DNA from: DATFUL01 sp041499035
Lineage (GTDB): Bacteria; Patescibacteriota; Microgenomatia; UBA8517
Assembly: GCA_041499035.1 (NCBI GenBank)
Contig: JBGQJK010000011.1
Coordinates: 1-28,239, forward strand
DNA: 28,239 nt
Reading direction: 5' to 3'
This document shows positions 1-5,590 of this stretch, piece after piece. Within the stretch, counting starts at the first letter, position 1. Each line of letters opens with the position of its first letter. Both the position numbers and the translations under genes were made by a program. Under the pieces are notes generated by a model. The model was not told the DNA's origin. It worked only from the letters and a program-made list of their open reading frames with translations, and made no database searches.

Positions 1-2
1 GT

Positions 3-116
3 ATTCCTTTGGGTAACCTGACAAGTCAGATATTTGCCAATATTTATATGCATGAATTAGATGCATATATGAAACATACTCTCAAAGCACGGTATTATAT
101 TCGCTATGCTGATGAC
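3..116 (+). pseudogene. Remnant of a DGR/group II-like reverse transcriptase
   Basis: Only the stretch from GNLTSQ to the YADD catalytic loop is present. GNLTSQ..AN.Y...LD followed by YIRYADD is typical of the reverse transcriptases of diversity-generating retroelements and their relatives, which are common in CPR genomes. The residues that should follow YADD (a hydrophobic strand, then the thumb) are replaced by M23 sequence. Its upstream part lies outside the window. I saw no template repeat, variable repeat or Avd-like gene nearby, so there is no evidence for a working DGR here. Confidence 0.6.
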
Positions 117-488
117 GGTGTTATCACTCTTGAGTTTGGAGAAAGCGATTTGCCGTACCAGCCACTCCACACGGGAATAGATATTGCAGGGCGCCTTGAT
201 GACCCTGTAACCCCCGCAATGGACGGCACTGTCATCTATGCAGGTGAAATATTCTGGGGATTTGGCAAGCACATCATTATCGACAACGGTAACAACATTC
301 AAACCATCTACGCTCATCTCGATAAAATCTATGTCTATCCAGGCGAGAAGGTAACAACAACCGATGTTATTGGTGGCCAAGGCGAAACTGGCTGGGCAAC
401 CGGCGTTCACTTGCACTTTCAGGTAAACATCTACGGAATTCCGGTTAATCCCAGAATATTTTTGGGAAATGGGAATCCGCCGAACTAA
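3..488 (+). CDS. Chimeric ORF: reverse-transcriptase fragment joined to M23 metallopeptidase (5' partial)
   Basis: The frame is open to the left edge. Up to about position 116 it reads as a reverse transcriptase palm: IPLGNLTSQ (RT motif 4) and the catalytic YIRYADD (105-116). From about 117 it becomes an M23 (LytM/lysostaphin) peptidase, beginning GVITLEFG, where M23 domains usually read GVITQ.FG. The zinc ligands are present: His (168-170) and Asp (180-182) in HTGID, and HLH (408-416), so the peptidase core looks intact. M23 enzymes cleave peptidoglycan cross-bridges outside the cell, yet no signal peptide can be seen because the natural 5' end is absent. The ORF ends with TAA and overlaps the end of the convergent HEPN gene by 4 nt. 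The join may be a genuine recombination scar or an assembly chimera at a contig edge. Each half is clear; the fusion as a working protein is doubtful. Confidence 0.75.
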   Translation: MPLGNLTSQIFANIYMHELDAYMKHTLKARYYIRYADDGVITLEFGESDLPYQPLHTGIDIAGRLDDPVTPAMDGTVIYAGEIFWGFGKHIIIDNGNNIQTIYAHLDKIYVYPGEKVTTTDVIGGQGETGWATGVHLHFQVNIYGIPVNPRIFLGNGNPPN

Positions 489-1057
489 ATATTTATGTTG
501 GCTTGTTTGAAGAGATAGTAAAATTTTTTGTAGATTTTAACGATGACATCAACACTTTTATCGATGTCGTTAAATGTTGGCTGAGAATCCATTTTTGGAT
601 TTAAATCAATGTGAGCTTCAAACTGATCAGCACGATCTCGGATCGCTTTTGTTGTAATATCCAAATCTTCTATATAGCCAGTAACAACGGAATCTTTGAG
701 TGATAAATCAGAACCAAAAAAATTAACAAATATTGACTCATTTTTAGCTCCAGGCCATTCCTTTAAAAACCATGTTCTAGTAACTGACTTCGCGTTATCG
801 CGCAAATCAACAAGTAGTTTATATAAACTTATTCCATCTCGGTATGTTCCAGCAATTCTTCGGATAGCCATCGACATGCAACTTACATAGTTACGTTTAG
901 CAAATCCCCAAAAATATTGGTCCAATTTTTTATCATTAAAAAGTGCCACAAGTTGCAAAAAATCAGTGTTATTACGTTTTAGATATAAAATATCTGATCC
1001 AATACGTTCAAACTCTTTTAACCACTTTTCCAGTTTAAAATTGGATTGGATTATCAT
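485..1057 (-). CDS. HEPN-domain protein, AbiU2-like; candidate RNase toxin
   Basis: This is a 190-residue, mainly helical protein. The mid-region CMSMAIRRIAG...ISLYKLL resembles the R...SL..LL core of AbiU2-type HEPN proteins, and near the C-terminus RADQFEAHID gives an R-x6-H arrangement matching the HEPN ribonuclease motif (R-x4-6-H). HEPN proteins are often RNA-cutting toxins in abortive infection and toxin-antitoxin systems. It is transcribed behind the Fic gene with a 25-nt gap, so the two probably form an operon from the promoter at 2128-2156. The start is ATG at 1057, preceded by a weak GAGAA. The 3' end overlaps the convergent M23 ORF by 4 nt. The family assignment comes from motif reading only, and it could be another HEPN subgroup. 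Confidence 0.5.
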   Translation of the reverse strand: MIIQSNFKLEKWLKEFERIGSDILYLKRNNTDFLQLVALFNDKKLDQYFWGFAKRNYVSCMSMAIRRIAGTYRDGISLYKLLVDLRDNAKSVTRTWFLKEWPGAKNESIFVNFFGSDLSLKDSVVTGYIEDLDITTKAIRDRADQFEAHIDLNPKMDSQPTFNDIDKSVDVIVKIYKKFYYLFKQANINI

Positions 1058-1082
1058 AATTTCTCAAAAGAAAGAGAAGGTT

Positions 1083-2117
1083 CTAACTCATTTTCAACAC
1101 GTAAAATGTTGCTTTTGCTTTACCTTTTCGCTCAATGAGACCTAGGTCCATAAGCTTTTGAAAATCCATTGTACGGGTCGCTTTTGCCCTATCTGTTAAG
1201 GTTGCATAATCGCGGTCGGCAATAAAACCGTTTTTCTTAATATATTCAAGAATTTTAAGATGGTGCGGTTCCAATCTGGTATCTGGTGTTATGCCGATTT
1301 CCGGTAGAAGTTTATTAACCCTCAAAAGCTCATCTATTAAACCTCCGGTAAAGTACTCAAGCCATTTAGTAAAATCGATAGAACTGACTAGGTCGTTGTA
1401 ATCCCCATATTCTCCAACAGTTTGGAAATATTTGGTGACATTTTGATTGTAGTAGTTTTCAAAACTGAATAAATTAAAAGTATTTAAGCCCATTTTGGCT
1501 AATAGTACTTTTGTTGCTAATCTAGTGGTTCTCCCATTACCATCCATAAACGGATGTACAATAACCATTTCTTTATGAAAAATACCGGCAAGAATTAATG
1601 GATCGACTTTTTGATTATTTTCTTTAATATAGCCGATAAGCTCAGTGATCAGAGTTTCCACTTTTCCAAAATCAGGAGGTAGATAAACAGTTTTTCCTGT
1701 TCTGGGATCATTAACAACAACCGGTTTCTGTCGAAGTGCACCTGATTCAAATTGTGGGAGTAGTCCTTCAATAACTTGTTTGTGAATATTAAGGATAAGT
1801 TTTAAAGACAGCTCAAGTTTATTGGATTCCAATAATTGATTTAAATTTTCTAGTGCTCGATTATAATTGAGCACTTCTTTTTCACTATCTCGAATGTTGG
1901 CTGGTCTTGATTTTAGTACCCTTTTGACCTCAGTCAGGGGAAGTGGATTTCCTTCAATGCTTGTAGAGGCATAGGTCGAAACCTCGCGAGCGACTTTTTC
2001 AAACTCCACTGATACCACTTTTGGAAATCTACGATCATTAAGACTTCTAACAAGATCATTGATCTTGGTAATATTAACCAGTAGTTGATCGGTAATTGTG
2101 TATTTAGGAGTAAACAT
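1083..2117 (-). CDS. fic: Fic family protein AMP-transferase (class II, autoinhibited)
   Basis: This 344-residue protein carries the full catalytic Fic motif HPFMDGNGRTTR (residues 188-199) with the catalytic His and the phosphate-anchoring GNGR. The inhibitory-helix motif [S/T]xxxE[G/N] is at residues 51-56 (STSIEG), N-terminal to the core, which makes it a class II Fic whose Glu55 should hold it inactive until released. The last 60 or so residues look like a winged helix (EPHHLKILEYIKKNG...LIERKGKAKATFYVL), as in the Shewanella SO4266 type. Fic enzymes usually transfer AMP from ATP to hydroxyl side chains of target proteins. It is first in an operon with the downstream HEPN gene, so the HEPN protein is an obvious candidate target. 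The start ATG lies about 10 nt after a strong -10 box, so the mRNA should have almost no leader. Confidence 0.92.
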   Translation of the reverse strand: MFTPKYTITDQLLVNITKINDLVRSLNDRRFPKVVSVEFEKVAREVSTYASTSIEGNPLPLTEVKRVLKSRPANIRDSEKEVLNYNRALENLNQLLESNKLELSLKLILNIHKQVIEGLLPQFESGALRQKPVVVNDPRTGKTVYLPPDFGKVETLITELIGYIKENNQKVDPLILAGIFHKEMVIVHPFMDGNGRTTRLATKVLLAKMGLNTFNLFSFENYYNQNVTKYFQTVGEYGDYNDLVSSIDFTKWLEYFTGGLIDELLRVNKLLPEIGITPDTRLEPHHLKILEYIKKNGFIADRDYATLTDRAKATRTMDFQKLMDLGLIERKGKAKATFYVLKMS

Positions 2118-2127
2118 ATCTAGTCAA

Positions 2128-2156
2128 ATAATAGGCGATTATTAGTCGATTGTCAA
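2128..2156 (-). promoter_or_regulatory. Strong sigma70-type promoter of fic-HEPN
   Basis: Read on the minus strand there is TTGACA (2151-2156), a 17-nt spacer and TATTAT (2128-2133). Transcription should start near 2121, four or so bases before the fic ATG. The -35/spacer region contains a direct repeat AATCG-N6-AATCG (2147-2151 and 2136-2140) with an 11-bp period, which could be an operator. Confidence 0.8.
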
Positions 2157-2336
2157 GTATCAACCTATGTATTATGCATTAACGATGTTACTTATTTAGA
2201 AACTACCTCTTAATAAAATACATTGAAAGTCTTTACCATAGTTGGCTGGAACTATAAAGGTGTTATATTGGCTCGATGGATTGGAATAGAGGTGGAATAA
2301 TTATTTCATCTATCTATTGGGTAAAGAGGTCGAGAT
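2157..2336. other. Intergenic region between the fic and PLD operons
   Basis: It holds a small hairpin ATAGTT/AACTAT around 2239-2256 and a plus-strand promoter (2242-2269). I see no terminator with a T-run for either flanking minus-strand operon. Confidence 0.5.
2242..2269 (+). promoter_or_regulatory. Plus-strand promoter opposing the PLD operon
   Basis: TTGGCT (2242-2247), a 16-nt spacer and TATATT (2264-2269), with the extended -10 dinucleotide TG at 2261-2262. It points into the 3' end of the minus-strand 77-residue gene. Confidence 0.5.
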
Positions 2337-2386
2337 TTAATTTGGCAACTGAGGTTCTTTGGCTTTTATTTCTTTTGCCTTCATAG
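2276..2386 (+). CDS. Possible 36-residue leaderless small protein or antisense RNA
   Basis: ATG at 2276 lies 6 nt after the -10 box TATATT, the same geometry as established genes in this window. The peptide begins MDWNRGGIIISSIYW and ends in the hydrophobic stretch VLWLLFLLPS. The last 50 nt are antisense to the 3' end of the 77-residue gene (stop at 2337). It could be a small membrane peptide, a regulatory antisense transcript, or chance. Only the promoter-start spacing argues for it. Confidence 0.25.
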   Translation: MDWNRGGIIISSIYWVKRSRFNLATEVLWLLFLLPS

Positions 2387-2570
2387 TCATAAACACATCC
2401 GACGTTTTCAAAAGTTCCATAAACGCATCAATATCCTCTTTGTGCTCAGGATCAAGCACCTCGAGGATTTTCCGAACATCGTCTTTATTATTGATATCCA
2501 GCTTATGGTCATGCGCGTACTGGAGCGCATCAATCACGAGTTCTGATTTATTTACAACAGTATCATCCAT
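2337..2570 (-). CDS. Small acidic hypothetical protein (77 aa) in the PLD operon
   Basis: I do not recognise the family. The protein is helical and charge-rich (MDDTVVNKSELVIDALQ...EVLDPEHKEDIDAFMELL), with no cysteines, signal peptide or membrane segment. The start is supported by a strong Shine-Dalgarno GGAGG about 5 nt before ATG 2570. It begins 10 nt after the stop of the PLD-fold gene, so the two are co-transcribed. A small acidic partner of a nuclease-fold protein could be an inhibitor or adaptor, but that is only an inference from position. Confidence 0.7.
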   Translation of the reverse strand: MDDTVVNKSELVIDALQYAHDHKLDINNKDDVRKILEVLDPEHKEDIDAFMELLKTSDVFMTMKAKEIKAKEPQLPN

Positions 2571-2580
2571 AATTTCCTCC

Positions 2581-3090
2581 TTAGTATAGCAAATGACTAG
2601 TAATCTCGCTTACCTGGTTATATTTCAAGAATTTGAACAGGATCTCCGCCTTTTGTTCGTTTTCCTCCCGCTCCATAAATTCTCGGGTATTCCGATGCGA
2701 TAAAATGTTTAAGCTGCCTTTCCAGATGATCCTACGGTCAACCATAGCTATTTTCCGATGGTGATCATGGCACATAAGCACCTGTACCCCAATTTTCTCA
2801 AAAAATCTGATACCAGCTTCGGACTGTTCAGCCATGAGTGCATCATGCTCCTCCGGATGCCGTGTAATGACAAAGACCTTCACGCCCCGACTAATCAGCG
2901 ATTCAAAAATCGCCTTGAGGCTTCTAAGTTTAGCGACAGTGATGAATGGGCTCTCAATAACCACTTCTTTCGTAGCCTCAAGCAAATCCCGCTCAAATCT
3001 GTGGTAAAAGCTCGTTTCATCTGCTAAAATGAAGCTCATCTGGGAATCAGATGGTTTTGTGTCCGTTTTGGACGGAGTGAACCAGTTCAT
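2581..3090 (-). CDS. Phospholipase D-like protein with a single HKD motif
   Basis: This 169-residue protein has one HKD signature, HRKIAMVD followed by RRIIWKGSLNIL, after a Rossmann-like strand-helix part (EVVIESPFITVAKL...GVKVFVITRHP). Single-HKD proteins of the PLDc_2 type dimerise to form one active site and are commonly nucleases (Nuc, BfiI) or defence effectors; membrane phospholipases normally have two motifs. No signal peptide is visible, so it is probably cytoplasmic. The ATG at 3090 overlaps the stop of an upstream reading frame as ATGA and follows a strong Shine-Dalgarno GGAGG 8 nt upstream, unlike the leaderless genes around it. The 77-residue gene follows 10 nt downstream. The fold is clear; the substrate is unknown. 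Confidence 0.85.
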   Translation of the reverse strand: MNWFTPSKTDTKPSDSQMSFILADETSFYHRFERDLLEATKEVVIESPFITVAKLRSLKAIFESLISRGVKVFVITRHPEEHDALMAEQSEAGIRFFEKIGVQVLMCHDHHRKIAMVDRRIIWKGSLNILSHRNTREFMEREENEQKAEILFKFLKYNQVSEITSHLLY

Positions 3091-3200
3091 TGTTTTCCCT
3101 CCTTTTTAAAATGAGTGAAGGCAACAATGAGCGCCGCTTTCTCTTTAGGATCAATAGAGGAGGTTAGGTAGGTTCCGACATCGTCCCAGATGGTGCACAA
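3087..3200 (-). CDS. Short ORF or 5'-truncated gene translationally coupled to the PLD gene
   Basis: Reading backwards from the PLD start there is an open frame ending IVAFTHFKKEGKQ whose TGA overlaps the PLD ATG (ATGA). It is open up to about 3230, and the first plausible start is TTG at 3200, giving 37 residues including the segment SSIDPKEKAAL. The composition looks like the C-terminal helices of a real protein. The plus-strand promoter of the next gene abuts its 5' side, so it may be the stump of a gene cut by rearrangement, or a small real cistron. No promoter for the operon was found. Confidence 0.4.
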   Translation of the reverse strand: MCTIWDDVGTYLTSSIDPKEKAALIVAFTHFKKEGKQ

Positions 3201-3203
3201 AAG

Positions 3204-3212
3204 TGTTACAAT
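3204..3212 (+). promoter_or_regulatory. Extended -10 promoter of the small membrane protein / DUF192 pair
   Basis: TGT followed by TACAAT (3207-3212), with ATG 6 nt downstream at 3219. No good -35 is visible, which fits an extended -10 promoter. The predicted start of transcription coincides with the ATG. Confidence 0.6.
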
Positions 3213-3218
3213 AAATTT

Positions 3219-3341
3219 ATGTCATCAAACACTGTCCATCTTCATAAAAACCCTAAAAGCTCACTCGGAACTCTTCTTTACCTTAGTATTCCGATTTTGG
3301 TCTTTTTCGCCGTACTTGCCCTAATGCTCGGCAGAAAATAA
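3219..3341 (+). CDS. Small single-span membrane protein (40 aa)
   Basis: ATG 3219 to TAA 3339-3341 encodes MSSNTVHLHKNPKSSLG followed by one hydrophobic helix (TLLYLSIPILVFFAVLALML) and GRK. The N-terminus is polar and lysine-containing. It lies 6 nt after a -10 box and 2 nt before the DUF192 gene, so the two are co-transcribed. I do not recognise a family. Size and topology fit the small inner-membrane peptides often missed in annotation. Confidence 0.65.
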   Translation: MSSNTVHLHKNPKSSLGTLLYLSIPILVFFAVLALMLGRK

Positions 3342-3343
3342 AT

Positions 3344-3847
3344 ATGGTCAAACAAATATTATTACCCCTTGCGGCTGTAATGGTTTTTATTGTAGTGGTT
3401 GGCCTCTTCACTCAAAAGCCCAATCAATTTAATTTAGCCAAATTCTTTCCCATTGCAACGCAAGTGCCCACAAAAACAATGACTATTGGAAGTAAAACCA
3501 TACAGGTGGAAACAGCAAATACAGAAAGTGCTAGGCAAAAAGGCCTGGGCGGAAGGACCTCCCTGCCAGCCGACTCGGGTATGCTTTTTATATTTGATTC
3601 GAAGGGTGTAACGCCCACCTTTTGGATGAAAGATATGCAGATTCCGCTCGACATGGTTTGGATAAGCGGAAATAAAATTGTAAAGATTGATAAGAAAATT
3701 CCCGCTCCTCCAGCCGGCACCCAAGATGCACAGCTTAAAATATATCCCGCAGGTCGCCCAATAGATTATGTTCTAGAGGTGAACGGAGGATTTTGCGACA
3801 CCGGTGGCATCAAGATAGGGGACGCTGTAACTCTTCCAACTCTTTAA
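3344..3847 (+). CDS. DUF192 family protein, membrane-anchored
   Basis: This 167-residue protein has an N-terminal membrane anchor (residues 4-22) and then a DUF192 domain: ARQKGLGGRTSLPADSGMLF, the conserved FWMKDMQIPLDMVWI, and a C-terminal strand region with VLEVNGGFCDTGGIKIGD. DUF192 domains are small extracytoplasmic beta folds of unknown biochemical role, found across bacteria and archaea. The start is ATG 3344, just after the stop of the 40-residue membrane peptide. The 3' end overlaps the convergent polymerase gene by 38 nt, inside both coding regions. Confidence 0.88.
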   Translation: MVKQILLPLAAVMVFIVVVGLFTQKPNQFNLAKFFPIATQVPTKTMTIGSKTIQVETANTESARQKGLGGRTSLPADSGMLFIFDSKGVTPTFWMKDMQIPLDMVWISGNKIVKIDKKIPAPPAGTQDAQLKIYPAGRPIDYVLEVNGGFCDTGGIKIGDAVTLPTL

Positions 3848-5057
3848 CTCCGCCAAAAGCGATTCTGTCCATCACAACTTTTGCTCCATTCATGCTCCGT
3901 GCCGTTGAAACAGTAAAATCCCCCCATTTTTCGTTTACCCTGTCCACCGCTTGAACAAGGTTGACTTTCTCGGGAATATTCTCAAAAAAATCAAGCTGGG
4001 TTGCAGTATCCTTTGTCAGTCCAAAACACGATACCGCCAGGTTGAGTACGGGAGAGCTTGGATTTGCCTCCTGAAGAAGCCTGAATGCCAGCCTATAGAA
4101 GTCTCTCGAGTCAAACATGCTACGCGACGAGAGGCGCCCCTTGTGCCACCAGGAGCCGTCTTTGTAGGCAACCATAAGGTGAACACCGCTTGCCCTATAA
4201 TACGAGGCTCTAAGCCTGCTACACATCTTCTCCGTAAGTCTGGCAAGGATGGGAGAGAGCTCACTGATTTTACTCAAATTCTTGCCTATTGCCACCGAGT
4301 TGCCATAGCTTCTACGGCCATATTCAACATCGTCAACCTCATACCCTGCAAGGCGAGCATGCCAGTAAAGACCTGTAATTGAATGGAAAGCAGCCTTGAG
4401 CCTCCAGACCGGAGCTTCGTAAAAGTCGAGCACCGAGTAAATACCCATTGAATTTAGCCTTGCAGCGTTTCTTTGTTTTATCCCGGTAAGATCGGTCAGT
4501 TTTAGTTTTGAATAGATATCAAGAAAATTTTGTTTATTGATTTCGTCCAGTCCGTCGGGTTTTCTAAGCCCGGCAGCGATTTTGGCAAGATATCTATTTG
4601 GTGAAATGCCGACTGAAACCGTAAGCCATTCGCCAATTTCCTTTTTTATTCTTTGCTTAATTTCAAGGCCAATCCCTTTCATGTCGGTTTCCTTAAGCTT
4701 CGGAAAATCTTTCATATTGAGTACAAACTCGTCAATCGACTTTGGAGAAAAGTCGGAGGTAAAGTTGGAGATCAAACTTCTGAGTTTCAGGTGAACATTT
4801 CTATATTTCCAGGGGTCCGGCGGAAGAACTGTTAGTCCCGGATATAACTTCTTGCCATCCATAACTCTCATGCCGGTTTTGACACCCAACTTTTTGGCCT
4901 CAACCGACGCCGCCAGAATACAACCTTTATCGGTTGCAAAAGCCGCGACGGCAACCGGTTTACCTCTGAGGAAGGGGTTTGCCTGCTGTTCAATAGTCGC
5001 AAAGCAGGAATTAAGATCAATGTGCATTACGGTCGAAGGGGAGCCGTTAAATTCCAT
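3810..5057 (-). CDS. Y-family DNA polymerase (DinB/UmuC-like)
   Basis: This is an error-prone translesion polymerase of about 415 residues. The palm motif MHIDLNSCFATIE carries the first metal-binding Asp, and the catalytic SIDEF motif supplies the second Asp and the Glu. NPFLRGKPVAVAA and AASVEAKKLGVKTGM are typical Y-family fingers motifs. The helix-hairpin-helix thumb (LTDLTGIKQRNAARLNSMGI) and a little-finger domain follow, so it appears full length and catalytically competent. I chose ATG 5057 (MEFNGS), which follows GGAAG at a suitable distance and puts the polymerase motif 10 residues in. A longer in-frame start at 5132 would add 25 residues unlike the family and overlap the upstream gene deeply. 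It overlaps the preceding small gene by 11 nt, so they are probably one operon under the promoter at 5284-5312. It could be called DinB or UmuC; no umuD is visible. Confidence 0.9.
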   Translation of the reverse strand: MEFNGSPSTVMHIDLNSCFATIEQQANPFLRGKPVAVAAFATDKGCILAASVEAKKLGVKTGMRVMDGKKLYPGLTVLPPDPWKYRNVHLKLRSLISNFTSDFSPKSIDEFVLNMKDFPKLKETDMKGIGLEIKQRIKKEIGEWLTVSVGISPNRYLAKIAAGLRKPDGLDEINKQNFLDIYSKLKLTDLTGIKQRNAARLNSMGIYSVLDFYEAPVWRLKAAFHSITGLYWHARLAGYEVDDVEYGRRSYGNSVAIGKNLSKISELSPILARLTEKMCSRLRASYYRASGVHLMVAYKDGSWWHKGRLSSRSMFDSRDFYRLAFRLLQEANPSSPVLNLAVSCFGLTKDTATQLDFFENIPEKVNLVQAVDRVNEKWGDFTVSTARSMNGAKVVMDRIAFGGVKELEELQRPLS

Positions 5058-5277
5058 CTTCTGTTTCTTCCAGCGTCCAATACAAAGTATCGGTATCAAA
5101 CTTGAGGCGCATGAAAAGGGTATCGGCCACAACAGAAAAGATATGATAAAGAGTTTTGCCCTGGTGGTAGAGGTGATGCAGCCCGACCTGAGTAATATTG
5201 TGGCTTCTATTCTTCCAAATTACATACTTGGGAATATCGTTTACCATTCCTACTGTCACTTTTTCATTGACCGTCAT
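5047..5277 (-). CDS. Small conserved-looking protein (76 aa) paired with the Y-family polymerase
   Basis: The start ATG 5277 (MTVNEKVTVG) is fixed by a promoter whose -10 ends 6 nt upstream. The sequence is beta-rich with many aromatic and histidine residues (PKYVIWKNRSHNITQVG, HHLYHQGKTLYHIFSV, LKFDTDTLYWTLEE). It overlaps the polymerase start by 11 nt, so the two are translated from one message. The size, the W-K-N-R core and the position beside a Y-family polymerase recall the DUF6504-type small proteins near ImuB/DinB in other bacteria, but I cannot confirm homology. It may be a polymerase accessory or clamp-targeting protein. Confidence 0.7.
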   Translation of the reverse strand: MTVNEKVTVGMVNDIPKYVIWKNRSHNITQVGLHHLYHQGKTLYHIFSVVADTLFMRLKFDTDTLYWTLEETEDGI

Positions 5278-5283
5278 AATGAA

Positions 5284-5312
5284 AATATAACCCGAAGAAA
5301 ATACGAAGTCAA
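5284..5312 (-). promoter_or_regulatory. Promoter of the polymerase cassette, with repeated CTTCG operator-like block
   Basis: On the minus strand: TTGACT (5307-5312), a 17-nt spacer and TATATT (5284-5289). ATG 5277 follows 6 nt later, so the message should be leaderless. Bases 5292-5312 are identical to 25283-25303 upstream of the MazG-like gene and contain CTTCG-N6-CTTCG. Confidence 0.75.
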
Positions 5313-5339
5313 ATATATCTTTCCAATACAATATTTTTC

Positions 5340-5582
5340 ATGATAAAATACCGCATGGGTGAATATGAAAGCGAGTTGGAAAGAAGAGCTCAAAGCGAAT
5401 TAGCCATAGCAAAGAAGGATAACCTAAGCTTAAGACGGCAATTTTTTCATTTGATCGGGTCATATTATCTGACCGGAAATGGCGTTTATAAAGTTACAGG
5501 GGAAGGTCCGGGACGACATTTCTCAAGAATTATCTTGCCCCCAGAGAGAAAGAAGATCGAAAAAAACTCGCCGAAAGCGTAG
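5340..5582 (+). CDS. Hypothetical protein (80 aa)
   Basis: I do not recognise this protein. It is very basic and helical at first (ESELERRAQSELAIAKKDNLSLRRQFFHLIGSYY), followed by TGNGVYKVTGEGPGRHF, and has no membrane segment. Two starts are possible: ATG 5340, 7 nt after TACAAT (5327-5332), and ATG 5355 (MGEYES), 5 nt after TAAAAT (5344-5349) with an extended TG. The gene is divergent from the polymerase cassette and 8 nt ahead of the hydrolase gene, so it may share its transcript. Confidence 0.55.
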   Translation: MIKYRMGEYESELERRAQSELAIAKKDNLSLRRQFFHLIGSYYLTGNGVYKVTGEGPGRHFSRIILPPERKKIEKNSPKA

Positions 5583-5590
5583 AATTAGTT

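Noticed and set aside
9..488. A functional diversity-generating retroelement
   Set aside because: Only a short RT piece is present, with no template repeat, variable repeat or accessory gene visible.
4016..4382. Open frames on both strands inside the polymerase gene
   Set aside because: They lie wholly within the polymerase coding region and read as out-of-frame translations.
5058..5132. Longer N-terminus of the Y-family polymerase (start at 5132)
   Set aside because: The extra 25 residues do not look like the family and would lie almost wholly within the upstream gene.
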